Assembly: GCA_013694645.1 (NCBI GenBank)
Contig: JACDBZ010000230.1
Span: 1 to 6,417 of the forward strand
DNA from: Chloroflexota bacterium
GTDB lineage: Bacteria > Chloroflexota > Limnocylindria > QHBO01
Reading direction: 5' to 3'
DNA length: 6,417 nt
The notes under the pieces are model-generated. The model was not told where the DNA came from and did no database searches. It saw only the letters and a list, made by a program, of their open reading frames with translations. The translations under genes and the position numbers were made by a program. Positions 1 to 5,637 of this stretch are shown here, piece by piece. The first letter of the stretch is position 1. Each line of letters begins with the position of its first letter.

Positions 1-1272
1 TACGACCGCTTCCGCGGCCGCATCATCATCCCGATCCGTGACGCATCCGGGCGAGCGATCGGCCTCGGCGGCCGCATCTTGCCCGACGCCGATGGCCCGA
101 AGTACCTGAACTCGCCCGCGACGCCGCTCTTCGACAAGAGCCGGACCCTATACGGGATCGACCTCGCCAAGAGCGCCATTCGACGCGAGAAGCTCGCCGT
201 GATCGTCGAGGGCTACACGGACGTCATGGCCGCCCACCAGGCGGGGTTCACCAACGTGGTCGCCAGCCTGGGTACCGCACTCACGCAGGGCCAGGTCGAA
301 CTGGCTACTCGCTACGCGGATGCGGTGGCCATCGCCTACGACGTCGACCTGGCGGGCGAAGCCGCCACCCAGCGCAATCTCCTGGAAGAGCTTGGTCCGG
401 AGATGGTCAACAAGGTCCGGGTGATTCGCGTCCCAGCCGGCAAGGATCCGGACGAGCTCATTCGATCGGACCCCGACGCATGGCGGCGAGCGGTGGAAGA
501 GGCACAACAGAAACAGCGGGTATTGATGGACTACTTCATCGATCGGGAGACGACCGGTGTCGGTGACTCGGTGGGCGAGCGAATGCGGGCCGCGCAGAGC
601 GTCCTGTCCCGGGTTGCCGGCATGCCGGCCTCGCTGCTCCAGGGGACCACTGTGCTGGCTCTTTCGACGCGGCTCAACCTCAATGAGCAGGACCTGCGGG
701 ATGAGCTCGGCCGAATGCAGGTGAGAAGCTCATCGTCACCTCGTGCTCCGATCGAGGTCATGCCTGAGGCGGATCCCGCACAACCGACGCTGACGCCGCT
801 CGAGCAGCAGGCCATCACGCTGATGCTCCTGAATCCCACCCTCGCCGCTGAGCTCGACCCGGCCGAGCGCCTGCCATTCCGCGATGAATCGGCCAAGGCA
901 CTCGGAAATGCCTGGCAGGAGGCGGTGTCGGCCGAAGGCGCGCCGGATCTCGAACGGTTCGTGGCGGGACTCGATCTGGCGACCGCGGACCTGGCCCGCA
1001 GCCTGCTGGTCTCCGCCCGGGCCAATGGGTCCCGACCCGATGCGGCGAGCGACCGTGAGGTCCTTCAGGTCTGCCTCGTTCGGCTGCGCATCGCACGCGT
1101 GAACGAGCAGCTCGGCGATCTTGAAACCCTGATCCGGGCCGCCGCGGATGACGGGGCAACCGACGACGTGCGTCAACTCGAACGAACGGTCCACCAGCTG
1201 CACCAGGTGCGTGGACAACTTGAAGAAGCGATGAGCAGGCCGGCCCTGATGGCTGGCGAGAGAAGGAGCTGA
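1..1272 (+). CDS. dnaG: DNA primase DnaG (5' end missing, C-terminal part complete)
   Basis: DnaG makes the short RNA primers that DNA polymerase extends at the replication fork, working with the DnaB helicase. The frame is open from base 1, so the true start and the N-terminal zinc-binding domain lie outside; the TTG at 79 is internal. The visible 423 residues begin in the RNA polymerase core: YDRFRGRIIIPIRD (1-14) and PKYLNSP (33-39) match conserved DnaG blocks. The TOPRIM metal site is intact, with EGYTD at 70-74 and YDVDLAG holding the DxD aspartates at 114 and 116. A Ser/Pro-rich linker (about 240-263) leads to a helical C-terminal domain (264-423) in the place of the DnaB-binding domain; that part is divergent, as is usual in the family. 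The gene ends two bases before rpoD, so the two are almost certainly co-transcribed. The identification is secure; only the helicase-binding role of the tail is by analogy. Confidence 0.96.
   Translation, partial: YDRFRGRIIIPIRDASGRAIGLGGRILPDADGPKYLNSPATPLFDKSRTLYGIDLAKSAIRREKLAVIVEGYTDVMAAHQAGFTNVVASLGTALTQGQVELATRYADAVAIAYDVDLAGEAATQRNLLEELGPEMVNKVRVIRVPAGKDPDELIRSDPDAWRRAVEEAQQKQRVLMDYFIDRETTGVGDSVGERMRAAQSVLSRVAGMPASLLQGTTVLALSTRLNLNEQDLRDELGRMQVRSSSSPRAPIEVMPEADPAQPTLTPLEQQAITLMLLNPTLAAELDPAERLPFRDESAKALGNAWQEAVSAEGAPDLERFVAGLDLATADLARSLLVSARANGSRPDAASDREVLQVCLVRLRIARVNEQLGDLETLIRAAADDGATDDVRQLERTVHQLHQVRGQLEEAMSRPALMAGERRS
1263..1268 (+). promoter_or_regulatory. Shine-Dalgarno site of rpoD inside the dnaG 3' end
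   Basis: AAGGAG lies within the last codons of dnaG, six bases before the GTG at 1275. It fixes GTG as the rpoD start. The dnaG stop (TGA, 1270-1272) sits between this site and the start, so ribosomes finishing dnaG would end on the rpoD initiation region. That arrangement is suited to translational coupling, which is an inference here. Confidence 0.85.
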
Positions 1273-1274
1273 GC

Positions 1275-3281
1275 GTGGCGACGACCACTAACGCAAGGAC
1301 CCGAGCGGCGGCAGTCAAGGCCGATGCCGAGGCGACACCCAAGGCAAAGGCGCAAGCCAAGGCGACGGCGGCAACGACGCCCGCTCCAAAGCCCGGGCCA
1401 GAATCCACCGGCGCATCCGTGAAGGCGACGGTATCGGGCGAAGGGACCGCGAAGCCCAAGCGGGCGCGGAAGGCGCCGGTTCCGGCCACTGCCGGTCGGT
1501 CGACGGATGACGGGAGGGCCGTCGATGGCGCGCAGGCCGCGCTCGTGGCCGACCTGCTGGCGCGCGGACGGGAAGAGGGCTTCATCACCCAGGACCAGAT
1601 CCTCCAGGCCATTCCGAATCCGGAAGCCCAGATGAGCGCCGTCGAGGAGTTGTACGCCGCTGCCGCAGAGGCCGGGGTGGAGGTGCTCGACGCCGAGAAC
1701 CAGCCGACCCTTCTCGGCGAGCCCGACGAGGAAGAGGAGGCCGCCGCGCCGCGCGCGGCCGCCAAGGCGAGCGCCAAGACCAGGCAGGGTCAGGAGGATC
1801 TCGAGGCCCTGGCCGCTGACCTCATCGGCATCGATGACCCGGTGCGGATGTACCTCAAGGAGATCGGCAAGGTTGCGCTGCTGACCGCCGAGGAGGAGGT
1901 CGTGCTGGCCAAGGCCATCGAGCTCGGCGAGCTCGCGGTCGAGGATCCGGCCCGCGCCCTCGTCAATCTCTATACCTGGGTGACGCTGGACAGCGAGCCG
2001 AAGGCGCGCAGCATGGCCGCCATGCGTGCCTTTGACCTGCCGAAGGAGGCACCGCGCGTCACGCGCGACGCTGTCGACTGGTGGATCGGGCGCAAGCGCA
2101 AGACGATCGAGGTTCCGTCGATCAAGCTTGCCAAGGCGCGCAAGGCGCCGAACCTCGACGACGAGGCTCGCACGCGCCTGATGGAGGCGGAATCGATCCT
2201 CAAGGTGCTGGCCTCGGATCCGGCGCAGGGGCTCAAGGACGCCGTCCTGTTCGGGTCAACCTACCGGTTCCGCCCGCCGAGCCACGCGGGTGCCGCCGAG
2301 CTCGTCGAGCTTGAGGCGTGGGCGCGCGAAACGGCGCAGCTGATCGTGGGCGAGTACATCACCAGTGGCCACGACGCCGAATACCTGCTCAGCCTCGGGT
2401 ACGACCCGACCATCCCGATCGACGTGCCGCTCGAGAAGCGCACCGGTCGGCTTGTCGAGCAAAGCACCGACGCGCGCAAGCGCCTGACCGAGGCCAACCT
2501 GCGGCTGGTGGTCAGCATCGCCAAGAAGTACATCGGACGCGGCATGAGCTTCCTGGACCTCATCCAGGAGGGGAATATCGGACTTATTCGCGCGGTCGAA
2601 AAGTTTGACTATGAGAAGGGCTTCAAGTTCAGCACATACGCGACGTGGTGGATCCGACAGGCGATCACGCGCGCCATCGCCGACCAGGCGCGCACGATCC
2701 GCATCCCGGTCCACATGGTCGAGACGATCAATCGGCTCATCCGCGTCAGCCGCACGCTGCTCCAGGAGCTGGGTCGGGAGCCGAACGTGGAGGAGATTGC
2801 GCGGCGCATGAGCCGCGACGAGATCATCCGGGAGCTGCGCGACACGCTTCAGCGCGAGCCCACCGAGGGCGAGGTCGACGTCCGCGTCGCCGAGGGACCC
2901 CAGACGGTCTCCCCGGAGAAGGTGCGCGAGATCATGAAGGTCTCGCAGGAACCGGTCAGCCTCGAGACGCCGATCGGCGAGGAGGAGGACAGTCACCTGG
3001 GAGACTTCATCCCGGACCTCGCCTCGGTTGCGCCGGCGGATGCTGCATCGCACCAGCTCCTCAAGGAACAGGTGGAGGGTGTGCTCGACTCGCTCACCCA
3101 GCGAGAGCGGCGTGTTCTCCAGCTCCGCTTCGGTCTCGAGGATGGTCGGTCGCGAACCCTCGAGGAGGTCGGACGTGACTTCCAGGTGACGCGCGAGCGA
3201 ATTCGCCAGATCGAGGCCAAAGCGCTGCGCAAGCTGCGTCATCCAAGCCGCAGCCGCAAGCTGAAGGACTACCTCGAGTAG
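1275..3281 (+). CDS. rpoD: Primary (housekeeping) sigma factor RpoD/SigA with two insertions
   Basis: Group 1 sigma-70 factor (668 aa) that directs RNA polymerase to housekeeping promoters. The GTG start is set by the AAGGAG six bases upstream. Order of parts: Ala/Lys/Thr-rich basic tail (1-72); region 1.1-like helices (about 88-141); an acidic then Ala/Lys linker (150-172); region 1.2, DDPVRMYLKEIG (187-198); an inserted segment (about 221-397); region 2 from about 399, with NLRLVVSIAKKY, FLDLIQEGN, the melting motif FSTYATWWIRQAITRA and the -10 reader ending IADQARTIRIP (468-478); region 3 with an extra stretch (about 513-545); the region 3.2 finger, VSLETPIGEEEDSHLGDF (561-578); region 4.1 and the -35-reading helix-turn-helix, TLEEVGRDFQVTRERIRQIE (628-647), followed by AKALRKLRHPSRS. 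All DNA-contacting motifs are intact. SigA proteins without insertions are often about 350-400 aa, so the excess lies in the tail and the two insertions. It is encoded directly after dnaG. I see no separate promoter or clear U-tailed terminator. Confidence 0.97.
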   Translation: MATTTNARTRAAAVKADAEATPKAKAQAKATAATTPAPKPGPESTGASVKATVSGEGTAKPKRARKAPVPATAGRSTDDGRAVDGAQAALVADLLARGREEGFITQDQILQAIPNPEAQMSAVEELYAAAAEAGVEVLDAENQPTLLGEPDEEEEAAAPRAAAKASAKTRQGQEDLEALAADLIGIDDPVRMYLKEIGKVALLTAEEEVVLAKAIELGELAVEDPARALVNLYTWVTLDSEPKARSMAAMRAFDLPKEAPRVTRDAVDWWIGRKRKTIEVPSIKLAKARKAPNLDDEARTRLMEAESILKVLASDPAQGLKDAVLFGSTYRFRPPSHAGAAELVELEAWARETAQLIVGEYITSGHDAEYLLSLGYDPTIPIDVPLEKRTGRLVEQSTDARKRLTEANLRLVVSIAKKYIGRGMSFLDLIQEGNIGLIRAVEKFDYEKGFKFSTYATWWIRQAITRAIADQARTIRIPVHMVETINRLIRVSRTLLQELGREPNVEEIARRMSRDEIIRELRDTLQREPTEGEVDVRVAEGPQTVSPEKVREIMKVSQEPVSLETPIGEEEDSHLGDFIPDLASVAPADAASHQLLKEQVEGVLDSLTQRERRVLQLRFGLEDGRSRTLEEVGRDFQVTRERIRQIEAKALRKLRHPSRSRKLKDYLE

Positions 3282-3326
3282 CGCGACGGATCCGACGGGG
3301 GCGCCGAGACCCTGGCGGCTTGCCGG

Positions 3327-3336
3327 TGGTGCACCA
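3327..3336. repeat. 10-base perfect palindrome downstream of rpoD
   Basis: TGGTGCACCA reads the same on both strands and lies 45 bases after the rpoD stop. Extension outward is poor (3326 and 3337 do not pair). It could be a protein-binding site, but a palindrome of this length in GC-rich DNA can be chance. The rest of the 3282-3495 spacer shows no gene and no convincing intrinsic terminator. An 8-base direct repeat, CTGACTCG (3465 and 3479), lies just before the tRNA promoter. Confidence 0.25.
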
Positions 3337-3495
3337 ACTGGAGACGATCGGCACGATTCTGCCCCGCTTTCGTGCGTTCTCGTGCAGCCAAATGCAAGGA
3401 TTCAAGCCGAATTGACCTGCGGTGGGCGCTTCTTCCTCCGGCCCGTGCGTCGGATGCACAGCGCCTGACTCGCAGCTGCTGACTCGTTGGATCCT

Positions 3496-3525
3496 TTGAC
3501 CAGGTTTGCAACCTCGCGCTATCAT
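3496..3525 (+). promoter_or_regulatory. Sigma-70-type promoter for tRNA-Asn
   Basis: A -35 element TTGACC (3496-3501) is separated by 18 bases from a -10 element TATCAT (3520-3525). Transcription would start near 3532, leaving a leader of about 38 bases before the mature tRNA at 3570. Both elements are close to consensus for the primary sigma factor, and this is the best full promoter in the window. Confidence 0.7.
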
Positions 3526-3569
3526 CGCCGGCGTCCCCATCCTCTGTGGCGAGGGCGATCTCAACGCGT

Positions 3570-3644
3570 TCCGGCGTAGCTCAGTGGTAGAGCGGGCGGC
3601 TGTTAACCGCTTGGTCGTAGGTTCGAATCCTACCGCCGGAGCCA
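3570..3644 (+). tRNA. tRNA-Asn (anticodon GTT)
   Basis: A complete cloverleaf can be folded by hand. The acceptor stem TCCGGCG (3570-3576) pairs perfectly with CGCCGGA (3634-3640). The D-stem is GCTC/GAGC around AGTGGTA. The anticodon stem GGCGG/CCGCT (one G-U pair) encloses the loop CTGTTAA, with anticodon GTT at 3602-3604. The variable loop is five bases. The T-arm is GTAGG/CCTAC around TTCGAAT. The discriminator base G is at 3641, and the CCA end is encoded at 3642-3644. Anticodon GUU reads AAC and AAU, both Asn. It appears to be a single-gene unit with its own promoter upstream. No second copy of the 3' end and no integrase is seen nearby, so nothing suggests use as an integration site. 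Confidence 0.96.
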
Positions 3645-3827
3645 CGCACTCCTCTGAGTCGGCGCCGTGGCGGTCCTGCCCCGAACCTCCCATACCGGAT
3701 TCGAAGCGGCCTGCGTCGCCGGTCCAGGCTGGTATCGCGAGCCGCCGGCTGCCCACGCCAACCGTCGTGAAACGCACCGCCACCAGGTAATAGGGAACCG
3801 TTGCGTTGCGCGACGCGTCACGCACCC

Positions 3828-4208
3828 ATGCGCACCCCTCTCCTGGTTCTCGTTCTCCTGGCGGTTTCGGCATGCAGCCCCGCGGCAGTCGACGGGCCGA
3901 CGATCCGCGGCACGGTGTCAGCAGGGCCTGTCTGCCCGGTGGTGACCGATCCACCTGATCCCTCGTGCGATGACCGCCCGATCGCGGGAGCCGAGATGAT
4001 CGTCCGCAACGAGGCAGGCGAGGACGTAGCGCGCGTTCGTTCGATGGAGGACGGCACCTTCGCGATCGAGCTTGCTCCGGGCCGCTACCAATTTGAGCCG
4101 CAGCCCGTGGATGGCATGATGGGCACGGCCGCGCCGATCGAGGTCATCGTGGCCGCGGGCCCCGATCCGGAGCCGATCACGGTTTCCTACGACACGGGTA
4201 TCCGCTGA
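3828..4208 (+). CDS. Small secreted lipoprotein, carboxypeptidase-regulatory-like fold (putative)
   Basis: From the ATG the product is 126 aa. It opens with one Arg and a Leu/Val-rich core, then the lipobox VSAC with the lipid-acceptor Cys at residue 16, so the mature protein should be anchored to the outer face of the membrane. The mature part has two cysteines in GPVCPV and DPSCDDRP that could form a disulfide. These are followed by IAGAEMIVRNEAGEDVARV, EDGTFAIELAPGRYQF and a C-terminal YDTGIR. The alternation of PIAGA, DGTF and APGRY resembles the beta-sandwich carboxypeptidase-regulatory/CnaB-like family; that is my pattern reading. A TTG at 3801 in frame, after AGGGA, would lengthen the signal peptide by nine residues (Cys at 25), a more usual length; neither start has a strong ribosome site. 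The 3645-3827 spacer before it holds no gene or clear promoter. Its function is unknown. Confidence 0.75.
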   Translation: MRTPLLVLVLLAVSACSPAAVDGPTIRGTVSAGPVCPVVTDPPDPSCDDRPIAGAEMIVRNEAGEDVARVRSMEDGTFAIELAPGRYQFEPQPVDGMMGTAAPIEVIVAAGPDPEPITVSYDTGIR

Positions 4209-4211
4209 GGG

Positions 4212-4238
4212 CTAACGCTGAGGCCCATGGTGCGTTAG
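4212..4238. repeat. Short inverted repeat after the lipoprotein gene
   Basis: CTAACGC (4212-4218) is perfectly complementary to GCGTTAG (4232-4238), with a 13-base loop. It begins four bases after the lipoprotein stop codon and precedes the much stronger hairpin at 4248-4298. It may protect the mRNA end or form part of a two-hairpin terminator. It is too short to be certain. Confidence 0.4.
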
Positions 4239-4247
4239 TACCAGTGA

Positions 4248-4298
4248 GCCGGACACTGCGTTGGCGGTTCTGCCGCCAGGGCAGCCGCAGTGTCCGGC
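4248..4298. terminator. Nested hairpin, probable bidirectional terminator
   Basis: GCCGGACACTGCG (4248-4260) is a perfect 13-base inverted repeat of CGCAGTGTCCGGC (4286-4298). Inside it TGGCGG (4262-4267) pairs with CCGCCA (4273-4278) around the five-base loop TTCTG, with seven unpaired bases (4279-4285) on the 3' side. The structure lies between two convergent genes, 40 bases from one stop and 17 from the other, which is where a shared terminator is expected. Neither side has a run of T, so this is not the classical intrinsic type. It may act as a U-less terminator or an mRNA 3'-end stabiliser. Confidence 0.65.
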
Positions 4299-4314
4299 GT
4301 TCGTGTGCCCCGCT

Positions 4315-4524
4315 TCAGGGCCGGCGCTCGTGCCACTCGGGATCGATCGGTGCCGTTGGCCCGACATCCGCGACGGTTGGGACCAGGATCCAGCCCATGA
4401 GGGTCATCGCTATGCCGAAGATGACGATCATGGCCGCCCCGGCGGCCTCGTAGGACAGGAACCAATAGACAACTCCGACCACGATGATGGTGGCCGGGAT
4501 GACGAGATACTTCAGAAGCGTCAT
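4315..4524 (-). CDS. Small two-helix membrane protein, cytochrome oxidase subunit IV-like (putative)
   Basis: The 69-residue product begins MTLLKYLVIPATI and has two hydrophobic segments, about residues 6-23 and 27-48, joined by the short turn SYEAAG. A polar tail follows, ending PIDPEWHERRP. The pattern of helix, aromatic YWF, acidic turn with Glu-Ala-Ala-Gly, second helix and charged tail recalls the small subunit IV of actinobacterial-type aa3 cytochrome c oxidase (CtaF). The likeness is weak and no other oxidase gene is in view. The start at 4524 is preferred because a TATGAT box ends six bases before it. An in-frame ATG at 4608 would add a polar 28-residue extension, run through that box and overlap the upstream gene. 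There is no clear ribosome site. The gene could equally be an unrelated small membrane protein. Confidence 0.65.
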   Translation of the reverse strand: MTLLKYLVIPATIIVVGVVYWFLSYEAAGAAMIVIFGIAMTLMGWILVPTVADVGPTAPIDPEWHERRP

Positions 4525-4530
4525 GCGGCC

Positions 4531-4560
4531 ATCATACCGATCCCGCCGTGATTCTGGCAG
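4531..4560 (-). promoter_or_regulatory. Candidate promoter giving a leaderless mRNA for the small membrane protein
   Basis: On the minus strand a -10 box TATGAT (4536-4531) is followed by six bases and then the ATG at 4524. Transcription would start at or next to the A of the start codon. A weak -35, CTGCCA (4560-4555, four of six consensus bases), lies 18 bases upstream. The lack of a Shine-Dalgarno site fits a leaderless message. Confidence 0.45.
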
Positions 4561-4595
4561 CGGACTCGGCGAACCAAGTCGTCGGAAATCTATGT

Positions 4596-5156
4596 CTACG
4601 ATATCCAACCGCAGTCGGTCGTATTGACCGGCCCGGACGTGAGCTCATTTTCCGGGCGTCGCCCGTCATCCGGAGCGTGCGATTGAGCGAGCGGCCTGGT
4701 CCCGAGGCGGCGATCGGCACTCACGAGGGTGGCCCGTCGGATGCGCGTATCGGTGACCGGCGTGCCGGTATCAGACGGTTCGATGATGGTCTCGCGCGTG
4801 TTCATGGCGCTTCCCGGGCGCGAGGTGACCACCGACCCGTCGGGGTAGCTCAGCCAGAGACCGCGCAGGCGCGCGATGAAGTGCTCTGGCATGCCAGGGA
4901 CCAGCATGTCGACCATTCCTCGGCCGCTGCGTCGATAGCCTCGCGGTCGCTCATCTGCCTGGATGCGATCGACAAAGGCACGGGCCAGGAGCTCTTCGAC
5001 CGCGACCTTCACGCCTTCCGGTGCTTCGATGGTCGCGCGACCGCTTCGGAACGTGGCATGCCCGATCACCTCCGGCTCCGCGGCGCCGCGCGATGCCCGC
5101 AGCAGCTCGTAGACGAGGGTATCGTCCGTGCGCGGATCAGCAGTTCGGTCGATCAT
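4596..5156 (-). CDS. Hypothetical protein with disordered C-terminal tail
   Basis: I do not recognise this 186-residue protein. The N-terminal half looks folded. It has a possible short beta segment (LVYELLRA, 14-21), EVIGHATF then ATIEAPEG, a helix (VKVAVEELLARAFVDRIQ, 49-66), and a conserved-looking RRSGRGMVDMLVPGMPEHF (75-93) leading to ARLRGLWLSY (95-104). From about residue 116 the chain is Thr/Pro/Arg/Asp-rich with little hydrophobic core, probably disordered. There is no signal peptide or membrane segment. Codon choice is GC-ending as in the neighbouring genes, supporting this strand over the overlapping open frame on the plus strand, whose product is rich in Ser/His/Arg runs typical of antisense frames. 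The ATG at 5156 is preceded by a -10-like box seven bases away and no ribosome site. It lies 71 bases upstream of the small membrane protein gene and is divergent from the gene at 5263. Confidence 0.65.
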   Translation of the reverse strand: MIDRTADPRTDDTLVYELLRASRGAAEPEVIGHATFRSGRATIEAPEGVKVAVEELLARAFVDRIQADERPRGYRRSGRGMVDMLVPGMPEHFIARLRGLWLSYPDGSVVTSRPGSAMNTRETIIEPSDTGTPVTDTRIRRATLVSADRRLGTRPLAQSHAPDDGRRPENELTSGPVNTTDCGWIS

Positions 5157-5163
5157 GGGCCCG

Positions 5164-5169
5164 AGAATA
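5164..5169 (-). promoter_or_regulatory. Candidate -10 box, leaderless start of the 5156 gene
   Basis: On the minus strand TATTCT (5169-5164) is followed by seven bases, then the ATG at 5156. This is the spacing seen for leaderless genes, where transcription begins at the start codon. No convincing -35 hexamer lies at the right distance, and no Shine-Dalgarno site precedes the ATG. Confidence 0.4.
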
Positions 5170-5221
5170 GCGTAGCCGCTGGTGACCGCGCCGGCTCCCG
5201 CAGCGTGCCCGTCGCCTCAGC

Positions 5222-5227
5222 TAGAAT
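5222..5227 (+). promoter_or_regulatory. Candidate -10 box for the 5263 gene
   Basis: TAGAAT matches the -10 consensus at five of six positions and would start transcription near 5234, leaving a leader of about 30 bases that contains the ribosome site at 5252-5258. There is no recognisable -35. It is the only AT-rich hexamer of this kind just upstream of the gene. Confidence 0.4.
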
Positions 5228-5251
5228 CGGGTTCGCGAGCTGACGACGGTG

Positions 5252-5258
5252 AAGGAGG
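5252..5258 (+). promoter_or_regulatory. Strong Shine-Dalgarno site deciding a TTG start
   Basis: AAGGAGG is a full match to the anti-Shine-Dalgarno sequence and lies four bases before the TTG at 5263. It is the reason for choosing TTG over the in-frame ATG at 5296 or the GTG at 5182, which lies upstream of the putative promoter. Confidence 0.75.
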
Positions 5259-5262
5259 AAGG

Positions 5263-5619
5263 TTGAGCGAGATCGACGGGCAGGGATACCGCGAGATGGT
5301 GGCAGCCCAGGACGACGCCCAGGTCGACACCTGGGCGGGCGATCTGTTCATCGACTTTGCGAAACGGCTGGGAGTTGGCGTGGCGATCGACGCGTTTTGC
5401 CATGCCGCCGGGCTGGACGCCCGCGGCTTTCAGCGCGCCTTCCTGGTGGGTGGGGGACCAGATCACGTCGTGGGCATCGACACTGCCGGATCGCTCGCCG
5501 CGCCGATCTTCGAGCTGCCGAAGGCGATCGGCGGACTGAGGCGCATCGATCCCGCGGCGCGCCTCAAGCTGGTTGACTTTCTCGTCGATCACCGCGAGGT
5601 GATGTCCTACACCGCCTGA
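5263..5619 (+). CDS. Hypothetical protein, small and soluble
   Basis: I do not recognise this 118-residue protein. It begins MSEIDGQGYREM from a TTG codon placed by a strong ribosome site. It looks mostly helical and soluble, with no signal peptide or membrane span. Visible parts are DTWAGDLFIDFAKRLGVG (22-39), AIDAFCHAAGLDARGFQRAF (41-60), a glycine-rich turn VGGGPDHVVGID, a Pro-containing segment (APIFELPKAIGG) and a last helix, DPAARLKLVDFLVDHREVM. The second block has a helix-turn-helix-like rhythm, but no known DNA-binding signature can be claimed. The acidic N-terminus and GC-ending codons fit a native gene. It is divergent from the gene at 4596-5156 and convergent with the parB-family gene, the stop codons being only 18 bases apart. 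Its function is unknown. Confidence 0.75.
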   Translation: MSEIDGQGYREMVAAQDDAQVDTWAGDLFIDFAKRLGVGVAIDAFCHAAGLDARGFQRAFLVGGGPDHVVGIDTAGSLAAPIFELPKAIGGLRRIDPAARLKLVDFLVDHREVMSYTA

Positions 5620-5637
5620 CGGGCGAGCGTGCGGTGC

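Noticed and set aside
815..1777. Minus-strand open frame across the dnaG-rpoD junction
   Set aside because: Ala/Ser/Arg low-complexity product antisense to two firmly identified genes.
2256..3242. Long open frame on the minus strand inside rpoD
   Set aside because: It is the antisense shadow of a highly conserved, GC-rich gene; rpoD motifs fully explain the region.
3570..3644. tRNA-Asn as an integration site of a mobile element
   Set aside because: No repeated tRNA 3' end, integrase or foreign-looking genes are present in the window.
3707..3731. Weak inverted repeat (GCCTG/CAGGC) after tRNA-Asn as a terminator
   Set aside because: Only five Watson-Crick pairs plus weak extensions, an 11-base loop and no T-run; not distinguishable from chance in GC-rich DNA.
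3766..3774. CGTGAAACG, resembling half of a parS site
   Set aside because: The other half is absent: the bases before it (CAACCGTC) match the expected TGTTTCAC at only one position. No full parS-like palindrome was found in the window.
3094..3954. Minus-strand open frame across the rpoD end, tRNA-Asn and lipoprotein start
   Set aside because: It runs through a structurally perfect tRNA and two better-supported genes, so it cannot be a normal coding region.
4548..5243. Long open frame on the plus strand opposite the 4596-5156 gene
   Set aside because: Its product is rich in Ala/Arg/Ser/His with no folded-looking core, it has no ribosome site, and it covers the promoter candidates. The minus-strand frame has better composition and a start with a -10 box.
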